From Aquilaria yunnanensis (taxonomy: Eukaryota; Streptophyta; Magnoliopsida; Malvales; Thymelaeaceae): DNA of 64,000 bases. Position numbers and translations under genes: made by a program. The stretch covers positions 76,014,001 through 76,078,000 of the forward strand of contig CM077597.1 of NCBI GenBank assembly GCA_039654915.1, read 5' to 3'. Below the pieces are notes generated by a model that saw nothing but the letters and a program-made list of their open reading frames with translations, made no database searches and was not told the DNA's origin. Below, piece by piece: positions 32,976-44,346 of this stretch; position 1 is the first letter of the stretch; each line of letters begins with the position of its first letter.

Positions 32976-33665
32976 CAAATTTTAATCCAAGAAAAATTAA
33001 TTCTAACCTTTTTTGTTTGTTTGGTAGATCAGGGGGATGGGGTAGGAAAACCCGAAACTAAAACCTCAAATAGGTAAGGGTAGGAATGCCAAAAGCCTTG
33101 CCAACTTCACCATGTGTCAGGAGCTAATCAAAGCCTTCTCTAACTCGTGAAGATTTCCAGAACATATAGGGTTTAAAATTAATATTAGAGTTTTCTAATA
33201 GCTCTTCCAAATTTCCAGTATTAAAAAACTATCATTGGATAGCTTTTTCAACCTCTAACACTAAAAACTAACGCTATTCTCAAACTAAGTTGTAGAATGT
33301 AGTGGTTTTCTTCTTTGACTAATTACAAAAAAAAAAATTATTAAGATTTAGTTTAAATTACAGTTTGCCTGATCCAGTTTTAGAAATCTACAAGGTGCAA
33401 GGAGACCGCGTATTGTGGCGGTTTATATGATTATTGCATAAAATTGTGGAAAGATGTATGGACCTGATTTAACAAAAAAATATGCTTTCAAGTTTCAGCC
33501 CATGTAATTTTGGAACAAAATAATATTCATATCCTACTAGGTTGAGGCTAGAGTAAAAAATGCTACTACCAGAAACATAAGAGAAACAAATCATAGTTAC
33601 CAATATTTGCTTTAGAAGATAATAAAAAAATGACAAAAAAATTAGAAACCAAGAGAACAAATAGA

Positions 33666-34452
33666 GAGGTTTGGTGACCCACACATTGTAGTGGATATTT
33701 TTTGTAATAAATTTTAACAATAACAGTGCAACACAAAAACACGTTACGTTTTTTGAAAAAATGCATATTTTGTCTGTTAATTAAAAAAAATTCAACAAAA
33801 TTTTTCATCTCCTATTAACACAAAATCTAATTTTTAATATCGATGAAAAATTTATCTACAAAAATTTACTCTCAAATTTAACAATTATGAAACAAATTTC
33901 TTTATTAAACTATATAGCTTGAAATAAATAATTGATGTTACAAATCTTAATAATCAATAATGAAAGAACAATGATAGAAATAATGATTAAGGATTCATCT
34001 TAGAAAACAACAATAAAGAAAATCAATTAAAAAAAGTTAGGATCAAGACAAAAAAAATGGTGAGGTTTGGTAACCCACACATTGTAGTGAATTTTTTTTG
34101 TAATAAATTTTAATAATAACAGTGTGATACAAAACGTGTTATGTGCTTCAAAACAATGCATATTTTGTCTGTTAATTAAAAAAAATTCAATAAAAATTTT
34201 CATCTTCTATTAACACAAAATCTAATTTTTAATATCGATGAAAAATTTATCTATAAAAATTTACTCTCAAATTTAACAATTATGGAATAAATTGCTTTAT
34301 TAAACTATAGTGCTTAAAATAAATAATTGATGCTACAAATCTTAATAATCAATAATGAAAGAATAATTATAGAAATAATGATTAAAGCTTCATTTTAGAA
34401 AACAACAATAAAGAAAATCAATAAAAAAAAGTTAGGATCAAGACAAAAAAAA
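33666..34452. repeat. Tandem duplication, 396-bp period, two copies
   Basis: Copy 1 at 33666-34061 and copy 2 at 34062-34452 begin GAGGTTTGG and end near GTTAGGATCAAGACAAAAAA. They differ by scattered substitutions and small indels. A partial further similarity (CCAAGAGAACAAATAGA) occurs before copy 1 and at about 34617-34633. The DNA is very AT-rich and has no plausible gene. The rest of 32976-35734 is AT-rich intergenic DNA with A-runs in which I see nothing else. Confidence 0.85.
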
Positions 34453-35734
34453 TGAAAAAACTTTAGGCACTAAAGATTTAACAATTGACTTAATGAAGAT
34501 AAAAAAATGGTTTAACTAAAAAATAAATAAATTTTAACTAAAAAAATAAATTATGGTCACCAATGTCTTACTTTAGAATATAGTACATAAAAAAAACAAA
34601 AAGAAAAACTTGGGGGCCAAGAGAACAAATAGAAGATTTCATTAAATAGTTATAAAATTCAAGGACTAAAATGTAACAGGGAAGTAACTTAAGTCCAAAA
34701 AATAAAAAAATTAAAAGGTTAGAAAATGAAATCGCGTTTTAACCGAACAAAATGTGGGATAAACAAAAACCAGGAAAATTGCAACCTAGGCCCTCAGAAA
34801 AATAAGTGCCTTACGAAATGAGATAAAACTCAAAAAAGAGTAAATTGCATCCTTAAAAAAGCAAAAAAAAAAAAAAAACTGCTGAACCAAGCCCAAAACC
34901 AACTAGGTTCAACCAACCCAAAACAATTGTCACTATTCATACAACAGTAACTATGTTCATCTTTATAATATAATGTAATATCATGTTTTTTAAGTAAGGG
35001 GGAATACCATTTTCATTTAGATTAAAAAAAATTAATAATTTAAATAGTTAACTAACACCGCTCTCTCAAATTCACTTGCACAATTTCAATTTTTCATCTA
35101 ATTTTGACTTGGATTTATTTATATTATTAGTTTCTATTTCTAAAAAATATATATTTATAAACTACAAGACTTATAATTTTTAAATATATTTTTAAAAAAA
35201 TAATTAAATAATAATATAAATAAATTCAAGTCAAACTTAGTTTAAAAAACTAAAATGCAGATGAGAGCATAAAATGAAGATAGTAACTATTAGCTAATTA
35301 TTGAATTATTTAAATTATGTCCTAGCCACTTGGTTTGAAGTTCGGCTTCGGCCCCATCATTTTCCCACAAAATATCACTTAATACTGGAACAAGTTTATT
35401 CCAAATCCTGAAAAAGTTGACATTTCGCTATTTCCCTTAAATACATAGTACCTCATGACTTTGTAACTTATAAAGCTCTGCTTCTAATTATAAAAAAATT
35501 ATTTAAATTACCATATAATCGCTGTTTTACAATATAAATTATACAATTTTAAATGTCAAACAAGGTAAATAAAACACCCAACCCCAGTGGGTTTCTGTAA
35601 TTAGTCCTTTCTTCTTCCCCGAGCTTAGAATCCCAATTAAACCAGCTACTCTGGAAAACAAAACAGGGGAACGAAATCGCCATTGTTAACAGATCGATCA
35701 CATCCCAAAAAAGTCGAATTGAGCCTGGTTAAAG

Positions 35735-35935
35735 CTACCAAAAACATCTCAAAATGCTGATGATGAAGCGGAAGAGATAGTTCTCACTGTGCAGCAACTC
35801 CCGCCGTACGAGCCGTTCCAGGTTCAAGTTCCGCGGCAGCAGTCGGCTGTAGTACAGCAAGGTGGTGACGGAGGCCGCCGGCTGCCCCATCACCACCATC
35901 GCCGTGTTCACCACCGACATCACCATCAGCACCAT
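35735..35935 (-). CDS. Small hydrophobic protein, 66 residues, uncharacterised
   Basis: The ATG at 35935 follows directly on a consensus splice acceptor (TTTGCAG), so the start is the first codon of exon 2. The protein begins MVLMVMSVVNTAMVVM, a probable membrane segment, then has a hydrophilic stretch with LPRNLNLERLVRRELLHSE. It ends in a second hydrophobic run, FRFIISILRCFW, with stop TAG at 35735. Codon use is GC-rich compared with the AT-rich surroundings, which supports real coding. The upstream leader has no ATG. I do not recognise the family; a short membrane protein is the best description. A four-residue N-terminal extension from the in-frame ATG at 35947 lies within the predicted intron and is unlikely. 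Confidence 0.6.
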   Translation of the reverse strand: MVLMVMSVVNTAMVVMGQPAASVTTLLYYSRLLPRNLNLERLVRRELLHSENYLFRFIISILRCFW

Positions 35936-36033
35936 CTGCAAATACATGTAAAAAAAAAAGACATAAATATCTCATAATAAAATAAAACAACACAAACTCG
36001 CGCTCGCGCGCGCACACACAAGGGAGAAGGTAC
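35936..36033 (-). other. 5'-UTR intron of the small-protein gene
   Basis: The donor is ACG|GTACCT (GT at 36033-36032) and the acceptor TTTTTTTTACATGTATTTGCAG, ending at 35936; length 98 bp. It contains a CG/CA dinucleotide run at about 36000-36020. An intron ending right at the ATG is a common plant UTR arrangement. Confidence 0.55.
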
Positions 36034-36295
36034 CGTTAGCAGAAGCTTAGAAGGTGAAGAAGGGTTTTAGAGTGCTGAGGATAAACAATGGTTTTGATGA
36101 TAAGAAGCTGATTGATTTGATTTGGATCTGCCTTTCTTGTGCACAGCCGATCTTCCAACCTAACCTTCTTCCCCAAGCAAAAAATGCAGAGAAGGAAAGG
36201 AATGAAGTTGACGGATTGAAATGAAAGGGGAATTAGAAGTGGGTGACTGAGAAACCCAAGTGTTTGGGCTTCTTTGTAAATATAAATAAATTGGG
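36034..36295 (-). promoter_or_regulatory. Leader exon and core promoter of the small-protein gene
   Basis: On the - strand, a TATA-like ATTTATTTATATTTAC (about 36274-36289) with an adjacent GCCCAA box lies upstream of a pyrimidine-rich leader free of ATG, running to 36034. The start is estimated near 36245; this is inferred from spacing only. Confidence 0.45.
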
Positions 36296-36414
36296 CTAAC
36301 GTGAGCCCCAAGGTAGTGGCAGGGACATTGAGACATATGTCTATGCTTTTGCCACAATGTTGCCTCGATTTTTACAAGATTTACCAACCCGTGGGCTTGA
36401 CCCTTGGTTTTATT

Positions 36415-36472
36415 CTAGCCATCAACAGCGGGTTTCTTTGGTTTTCTTCTAGCCATCAACAGCGGGTTTCTT
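36415..36472 (+). repeat. Direct repeat, 34-bp period, two copies
   Basis: CTAGCCATCAACAGCGGGTT occurs at 36415 and again at 36449. It is a small tandem duplication without coding meaning. Confidence 0.7.
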
Positions 36473-36489
36473 GGAGTATGTTTATAGCG

Positions 36490-36825
36490 AAAATGACCCA
36501 TAAACTTTGTGTTTTGTGCAGTTTAGCCCTCAAGCAACTTTTTTTTTTTTTTTTGCGTTTAATTGACCTAAGAAGTGTTACAATTCTAGAACATCTTCAC
36601 GTTTGATTGTCAATTCTTTATGATCATCTTACTTGGAGTCCTAGGAAGGAGTCATTGTTAGGATTCACCAAGGCGGTGACACACAGACTTTACAATGTCT
36701 TAAAATTCAATATTGATTGAACTCTTAAGGATTATTAAGAAACATTTTATAGACTGAGGACGATAGAACAACAATATACAAAGTTCAGGGGCAATTGATC
36801 CAATTTATCCTCATAAAAATTAAAT
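36490..36825. mobile_element. Small Mutator-like TIR element
   Basis: Left: AAAATGACCCATAAACTTTG. The right end in reverse complement: GGATCAATTGCCCCTGAACTTTG. These are imperfect inverted repeats in a wording typical of plant non-autonomous Mutator-like elements. The element is about 330 bp, with a T-run at 36539-36554. Boundaries are approximate and no target duplication is clear. Confidence 0.4.
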
Positions 36826-36951
36826 TACCATGTCGTGCTTTGACAAAATAAACAGAACATAACGTATTAGATTTTAAAATCACAGTTATTTAAAGCAAAT
36901 CGGTATGCTTAGATATCATAACCTCACATTTAAAGTCTTGCTTTAGTAATA

Positions 36952-37259
36952 CTCCATCCGTTTCACAATATTTTGCATCTATTCTTTCTTTTACAGTTTC
37001 AAAATAGTTGTCTCATTTTTCTTTTCAAATAAGGTAAATTTTTTATTATTTTATATATATATCATTTATTGAAAGGAGAGAAAGTGGGAAAATTAAAGAG
37101 TGAAAGTACATAGAACCTATTAAAAAGTAGATGAGTACATGTACTTTATATAAAAATAAATAAATTAATAGTTTTATATTAAAAGAAAAAAGTAAAAAGT
37201 AAAAAAGTCTTAATTTACGTGCATTATCAAAGAGAATAAGTTTTATAAGACAGAGGGAG
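36952..37259. mobile_element. Stowaway MITE
   Basis: The left end CTCCATCCGTTTCACAATA and the right end AAGACAGAGGGAG, reverse-complemented CTCCCTCTGTC, are classic Stowaway (Tc1/mariner) ends. The element is flanked by TA on both sides (36950-36951 and 37260-37261), is 308 bp long and AT-rich, and has no coding content. Confidence 0.88.
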
Positions 37260-37439
37260 TAACTTGTAAGTCTGTAAGGTTGCATTTGTAATGCATATGT
37301 AAAATTGAAGATCTAACTATAATAGATTTGGAAGTAATTGAGTATTGCAATAAGTTTGATATTAAATTTTTTTAAAATTAATTTTTATTGGAATAATTCA
37401 ATACATGCATACATGATAAATTTGGTATTAATGTTGATA

Positions 37440-39362
37440 TCTGAAGTATTTGATGAGATGCTCAAGACCCTTAGAAACAGATGGACCTGAAACCATAGAC
37501 AAGGTTAAGGGCCATGGAGTGGTGTGTCCAAGGAAAACTTTCCAATGCTTAAGTCAGTAAAGGCTTGATAGAGGAGATAACTTAGTGAAAGCCATAGTCT
37601 AATCCGGAGAACGTACCTCGCCCCTTTACCAAGGAGGCCACTTATAGGGCCTAAGTTGTGGTGATAATGGGGAAAAACTACCCGTAGTGCATGATCGTCC
37701 TTGTGAATCAAGGAATCTTTGTGGAAACACTTTCCTAGCTCATTCATAGCCATCCCTTCAATTTGTTACCCAATGAGCTCCTCCATGATAGGTCCACGTG
37801 TTTGCCGGCAAGCCTTTGAACTGGTGAATTGAAGCCCAATAGGGTGTAAATGAGCCCATAAAAGTAAAAATTGAGGGAACAAAGGTTCCTTACATTTTCT
37901 AAAGGTGCAGATGAAGGGATGGTTCTGGCGAAGCTCCTAAGCATTATTTTTGGAACGAAAAAAGGTATGGATTCCCAAGGTGAACGTTTAAAGCCCCCTA
38001 AACCAACCCAGGCTTATCTTTGTAGATTCGGTGACAATTTTGCCCTTCGACTAGAATCTCTCATTATCCCTTTTATTGCTCTATAATTTGTCCATCCTGA
38101 GCATAAGTCATCAAACAATCATCAGCCTTCCTCCCTAAGGTAAGAGTTCATCTTTCTACAATTTTTCCTATAGTATTTTCCTTCTTTCTGAGTTCTTTTC
38201 TTGCCAAATTGGGTTACTGGCACCACTTGCCGGTGATGGGGTCACCTTCCCCAACTAATTAATGATGTGTGTTGACATTCAATGATGGAATATGTTGGAG
38301 GGAAGGCAATAGCCGAATCCTCTCATAGGGACAAAGATCTGAAACCCTTGAACCTTTATCATGCATCTCAATTAAAGAGCACTATGGCCCCCAAATCTCT
38401 TGACCTTTTAAGGAATGACACTTTTACACCTCTATTCATAAAGCTTGTGGTTCCTAAGTCCTATGACAAGGATTGCTCCCTAACGGATTAGTTTACTATT
38501 TTCTCCAAGTAATGCTGCAATAGTCTTAGGTTCCCTTTGCACCCCCTTATAAACTAGTTATGCAACCATTTCAAGTTTCCACCATCCCTAGTGGCTCTTA
38601 ACATCTTCCTTCATCCATCGAGCTTCCTATTTATTTGTCATCATGTGGGGGCAAGATTATTCCTGGAAACCTTTTCCTTTTACCCTTATAAAGTCCTCCT
38701 CCTATTTCTTCATTTTGAAGCCCAACTTTTTGGCCATAACCTCTCATTTCTCTTTGCCTTTTCCCCCAAGAACTAGAAGGGTAGAAGAAAAGGTACCACT
38801 ATGTGGCCTCTGAGGAAAATTAAACTTCCATTTGGAATAGATGGATAACATGAAAATGTTGACCCCCCAGAGCTAGTGGTGGGGTTTGAGGCACTCATAG
38901 CTACGAAGAAAATAATGTCCTCTCTTTTAGAGTTGGTGAAGGATGACAAAAAGTGAAGACTATTTCCCTTCCCCAGTAATACATTGATGAGACCATGCTT
39001 TAGGTATGTATCATCTGTTGGCCTTGCCCTTACCAGCCTAAGCCTGAATTCTGATTTCTTGATATGAAGGGTTTGCCCGTAGGCTTCATGATTAGTGGGA
39101 CACTCCTTAAAGGTGAATTCTGCTATTCCCCTTTTTTATATAAACTATTTTTTATCACTAATTCCTCTTTTTGTTACTACAATTATAGGTCAAATCACCA
39201 TGGTACCCTAAGGAGGAGACAAATGGCTCTACGAGCTCCCCTGGGGGGACCAAGGGATCCCTGAAACAAAATGAGTGGCCTCTATGGACAACTTCTCCTT
39301 CACCTGAAAATGATGACAATGCTACCTTGTCCACCTCAATATGCTGAGGGAAAAGGCAGAGG
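37440..39362 (+). pseudogene. Decayed TE: possible LTR/leader and gypsy-type transposon protein remnant
   Basis: No intact gene. Conceptual translation of about 38530-38790 (LRFPLHPLI, then VALNIFLHPSSFLFIC and FFYPYKV-like runs) resembles the plant 'putative gypsy-type transposon' protein found with Tat-group retroelements. A pyrimidine-rich leader and an AAGGTAAGAG splice-donor-like site at about 38137-38147 precede it. Stops interrupt every frame. The similarity is judged by pattern only and could be wrong. Sequence probably continues after the solo LTR, at 41802-42380. Confidence 0.3.
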
Positions 39363-41801
39363 TGTTACCACATTCACAAAATAGGAAAATTACAGACTAA
39401 GGACCTAAACTTATATGCTTTAATTTTCACCACAGTGTATGAAATTGTGAAGTGTAAAGTATTCGATATACACTCCCTTAAGTGGCATAAACAATGATAG
39501 TTTGGTCCTTAAGAAAGAATTGGCGTATTGCCTAATTTTCAAGTGACCTATGGACTAAATTATAGGTTACAAAAGTTGAGTACTCAATTGCACAAATTTT
39601 CAAAGATGGCTGTGAAAAGGGTATGGATGGAATTATGAGGAAAAGACATGGATGGAATTATAAAGAAAGGACATGGATGGAATTAAGGATATTTTTTGGG
39701 ACCAAAGTGCTCAAGGAGGCAAAGTTAGTCATTTAATGTTCAAGGACACTTAAGGGCTTAAGTGTCCCAAACTTTCTAAAGGTGAAAATGACCCTTGATC
39801 AAGGTTAAAAGAGGTCAAAAACTGTCATTTTCCCATCCTAAATGGCTGGTAAAAACCTTGTCCAAGTGTGGCCTAAAGTTTGCAAAATTTGCAAACATGC
39901 AATTACTAAAGACCAAGAAAGAAATAAAGCTAGAAAAAAAAAATTTCTCCCCATTTCTTCCAAAAATTTGACCTCCACCTGTTAGGGTTCTTCATATCCC
40001 TCAATAGCCACCATACCTTAAGAAATCAAGAGAAAGCAATAGAATTCAACAAAGAGCACAAAATCCTTAGTTTTCGGGTTCATCTAGGGTTTCAGCTTTA
40101 ACACCTTAAGGTAAAGGTTTTCAAAAGTTTTTTCGATTGTTTACTGTATTTCCAAACATCCATAAAGCTAAGACCATGCTTGAAAAAGAGCAAAAAGCTC
40201 AAGGAACCAAGTATGGGTTAAGGGGAAAGAAGCATGACAAGGTTTCGGCCTTAGTGTTACCATGCTAAAGATAACAGCAAGAAAGAAAGGTTTCTAGAGC
40301 CCAAGTTAGTCCTAACTAAGGCCTAAAAGACTCTTAAGACCAAGCAAAAGCTTGAGGATGGCTGCCATAGTGTTACTAAAGTGATATCTTATTGTTTTAT
40401 TGAATGATTATGGACTAACCCTAATGTGTTATTGTTGCTAGCATTACATGTGTTTGTTACTGTGTTTGTTGGTGCATATGGTTGCCATATTTGTGTGTAT
40501 GTGTTATTTTTGTATGCTTTTATGTATTTGGATTTCAGGTGGTACGTTGCTATGGAAGACTTTACACTGAAAGCCCTTACTAAGTTCATTACAAAGAGTT
40601 TACTCCCATTTTTATTCATTTTTAGGAACACCTGAAAAAGAACGTTCAAACTAATAGTTCTAGTTTGAGTTTTCCAGTGAAATTTCAGGTACATGAACCT
40701 CAATATGTCTAGTATTAAACTTATGTGTTTCATGATTTTTAGAGCACATTCACTAATTTTAGTGTTGGTACTTTCTGCCTTACGCAACAGCTGGCTTTTG
40801 AAGTTTCTAGAGTGCATTGTATTTGTAAGGCTCTTCAAGAAGCTAGTATACATACCCAACTAAGCTAGGAAATATTTATGATGCATCTATACATGTAAAT
40901 ACACTCTGGGTGATGTATGGATGATATATGAAGCAGTAAAGTGATGTTTGAGCTTGAATGTTCAATTCTGTCCATTTTGCAACTCATTGGCTGTTTTAAG
41001 AAAATTATGTTTAATGGTTATGGAATGCCTCTAAATTCAGGGGAATGGCTTTACCAAGTTTCTAAGACATGTAAGAACTTGCCCATGTTGGCTTTGCACC
41101 TGGAAATGAAGTGTATGAATTTTATGAATTTTTGTATGGGTATTATAATCATTAGTTGTACAGATTTGGTACCCTGTACTCCAAGAGCCATAAATCACTG
41201 TACATAATGAGTTTGGCTATGAAATTTTGACCACACTTAGAACACTTCAAGATGAAGAATTTGGCTTTTGAATCACTGGATTTGGTATCTTGTAGCTAGA
41301 GTTATAGCCTGTCAAAGTTGGCTGATTTTGATGTGTACTGTTCATGTGGTCAATTTTACCCGATTGAGTATAAAATCCATAAATGTAAACTTGTATGGAT
41401 TTAATTCTTTAAGTTTGTTTCCCTATGATGATTTAAGTGTATTAAAGGGTTTAAGACCTTTAGGGCAGAGAAGAACATAGGTAGAATTTGACTGGGACAC
41501 GTGAAATGGGCACCAATGGTACCAAGTGTGCATATGATTGTACATGCACTTAGGGATTTTACTCAAATCCGATATCGACCAGGAATAAAGAATTGATTGT
41601 CATCATTACTACTTTCAGTTGAAATTGTATGTGAATATGTGTGTCATAGTTGGACCAATATACATATATTTGCATAAAGACCAAGAGAACCACTTGGGTA
41701 ATATAATAAGCATTGTTCTGATGGTCTACAGAACATGCATAGCTCCTAAGAATTGACACATTAAAAATGGTCACTGTATTGAAGTACTCAGAGAGGTAAC
41801 A
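39363..41801 (+). mobile_element. Solo LTR related to the Tekay-type LTR
   Basis: It starts TGTTACCACATTCACAAAAT and ends AGAGGTAACA, matching the ends and much of the body of the LTR at 16811-19299 (2439 versus 2489 bp) at considerable divergence. Flanks AGAGG (39358-39362) and AAAGG (41802-41806) look like a 5-bp target duplication with one mutation. No priming site or internal region follows, so it is a solo LTR from an older insertion. Confidence 0.82.
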
Positions 41802-42375
41802 AAAGGACTTCAACACCTACTAGTCAAAGGGTGGCAGAGATCCCTAAGGACTCCCTTTATTATTAATATCTAAAGGCAGACTTAAGGGCCATCATTACTT
41901 TGATGATCCTACTTCACTCTTACCTTTTTCCTCCGATGGCAATTAAAGTGTCCCCAAGTAAGTTTCCTATCAGCACTGTACTTTGCCCATCTAGATCAAT
42001 GACTTCCCTATGTTAAAATTTGGGTTTCCTAGCTATTTTATAGGTGTGATGATTCCTTCCTACACCACTCTTCTATTGTGCTAGTATCTGGTGGTCAGAG
42101 TGCCCTATGATCCCCATGGTAGTCCCTATTTCCACTACCACATCCTTAATTTCCACCCTGGTGGCCTCCATTTCTAGCTACTGCTACTGCAAGCAAGCAC
42201 TAAGAAGCCTCTCCCCTTGCTAAGGCTTAGGTGCCTTCTATAAGAAAAAACTCTACCAAGGCACCTAGGAATTTGTATTAGATCTTTGGGTTGCTTGATC
42301 AGTTCTAACCTGAGGTGTTCAAAGAGGAAGGACGTAAGTTTCGGAAGACCAACTTTATAAAAAGGGCCTTTCCTT

Positions 42376-42820
42376 GGGACCTCAACATTTTGGGTTCGAG
42401 TTGGGTTGGATTTGGTTTATTTTAGTTCAGGTTTAAAATAGGTTAGGACAATATCAATCTTGGGTAACTTTCGGGTTGCCCATCAAGTTAACATTAGTTA
42501 CTAATGCATAGGCCGAAATGAAAAAATTGACTTTATTTTTTTTTTTTTCAAATTGTTGTTAACAATTAAATTAAAGAATTTGATTTTTATTTTTTTTTGT
42601 GATTAATGGTTTATGTTAGATTTTATGTTTAGGGTTTTAAAGTTTAGAGCTAGGGTCTTGGGTTTAATTTTAGATTTGGAGTTTATGGTAAAAGATAGTG
42701 TTAGGATTAGAGTTATGGTTAGCATTAGGGGTTAGGTTTATGATTTAAAGTTTAGATTTAGGTATAGGGTTTACGATTAGAATGATTAAGGGTTTTTAGT
42801 TAAGGTTAGTGTTGGGGTTT
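42376..42820. repeat. Degenerate GGGTT/TTTAGGG-like tract
   Basis: Scattered GGGTT-type words lie at about 42376-42480. At about 42640-42825 come many diverged relatives of the plant telomere unit TTTAGGG (AGGGTTTTAAAG, GGGGTTTAGGGTT). It could be an old interstitial telomere-like tract or a simple G/T-rich repeat. Confidence 0.4.
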
Positions 42821-42927
42821 AGGGTTAATAATTGAGTATACATTGGAGACAAATAAAAGAGTTACATAAAATATTTGACCACATTAATTGTATTCAAAAT
42901 TATAGGTAAATAATTGAAAACAAATGT
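42818..42927. repeat. 110-bp direct repeat, left copy
   Basis: It matches 45749-45859 except for two substitutions and one extra A. It begins TTTAGGGTTAATAATT and ends AAAACAAATGT. The pair brackets the truncated Athila fragment exactly. Confidence 0.9.
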
Positions 42928-44249
42928 AACCCCAAGTTTACAATCTTTACCTTATTTTTCTCCATTCTAGCCCTTGTTTCTTTTATGAATTGAAACATAA
43001 TTTCTTCCATAGAAGGCTTCTTTTCCATTAGATCTTGGTTGAAACTAAGAGGTGGTGCTGGTTGTTGCACATTCCTTGTGTTGCCATTGGAAAAATTCTC
43101 ATGATTTCTCCAATTAGGGTTGTATTGGTTCCCAAGTTGGTTACCTCCATACCCAAAGTTCTGATTGCCCATGAAATTAGCTTGCTCAAAGGTGGCCTCG
43201 TTTGCACAATAAATGTTGGAAGTTGAGGTGACAGCTTATTCAATGGTTAGCTCCTTCTTATTGGTCAACTTGGATACTTGATTCATGGAAGCCATTTGTG
43301 CCGAGAAGGCGGTCAATTGACTAACCTCAAGTACCCCTCTCCTTGGTTGAGCTCTTTCACCCGGCCATTGTTCTCCATTAAGTGCCAATTACTCTAGAAT
43401 TTGGAAGGCATCACCGGCCGTCTTAGACATCAAGGATCCACCGGAAGAAGCATGAATCATAAATCTTGATGTGGGTTCAAAGCCTTTATAAAAAAGTTAG
43501 ATTTGTTGCCAAAAATCCATGTTGTGGGAACTTCCTAAGCAACTCCTTGAATCTCTCGCAAGCTTCCAAAATGGGCTCCATCTCAGATTGCTTGAATGTC
43601 ACAATTGAAGCTCTTAAGTGAGCGGCCTTGGATGGAAGGAAAAACTACTCAAGGATATCTCAGTCATTTCATTCCAAGTAGCAATGCTCCCCGATTGAAG
43701 TGATTGATACCACCCTTTAGCCTTGTCTCAGAATGAGAAAGGAAACAACCGGAGCTAAATAGCATCAATGGAGACTCCATTAGCCTTGAAAGTGTCACAA
43801 GCCCCCAAGAAGTCCGCTATATGTGTGTTGGGATCCTTTGAAGCCAAGCCTCCAACTTGGTTTTGTTGAATGAGAGAAATTAATGTCTACTTCAAGTCAA
43901 AGTTGTTAACTTGCACCGATGGCCTCACAGTACCCGAATAATTCTTTGTCACCAAAGGTCGGATATACTCCCTAATATGCCTTCATGGGTTTCTTGGATA
44001 GACTCCATCTTGATGATCCATCCCTCAATTTCCTCAATTGCCACCATTATACTCATTGCCATTGAGATTATCCACACCACCTTCCATGGATATAGAGATG
44101 AAGCTTGATTCTCTCAAGTGTGATGTTGCTCGAAGCTCTCTAAGATGTCTTTCGATCTCCGAAATAATTGGCAACAAAGTAGAGTGTTGGGAATGGGCCA
44201 TACACCAATGGTACCTACCAAAGAAATATCCAAAACACAAATGCAACAA
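42928..44249 (-). pseudogene. Truncated Athila gag
   Basis: On the - strand, gag remnants resemble those at 26112-27461: RYHWCM and SEIERHLRELRA (44249-44034), then NWRNHENF and MEKKPSMEEIMFQFIKETR (about 43120-42960). Frameshifts and stops occur throughout. The sequence ends abruptly at 42928 inside gag, so protease, pol and the other LTR are missing. Confidence 0.82.
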
Positions 44250-44322
44250 ATAAATAAAGAAATAAAAGTTTAGTCTAGAGTCAATCTCCTAGCAATGATA
44301 TTGAACAATTCAATACAATCAA

Positions 44323-44340
44323 TCTCCGGCAATGGCGCCA
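44323..44340 (-). other. Primer binding site of the second Athila copy
   Basis: It reads TGGCGCCATTGCCGGAGA on the - strand, two changes from the Athila site at 27547, 6 bases from the LTR. Confidence 0.8.
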
Positions 44341-44346
44341 AAAACT

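Noticed and set aside
35784..36017. Alternative - strand frame with Asp/Gly-rich repeats over the small gene
   Set aside because: It starts inside the predicted intron and lacks family features. It arises from GC-rich codons read out of frame.
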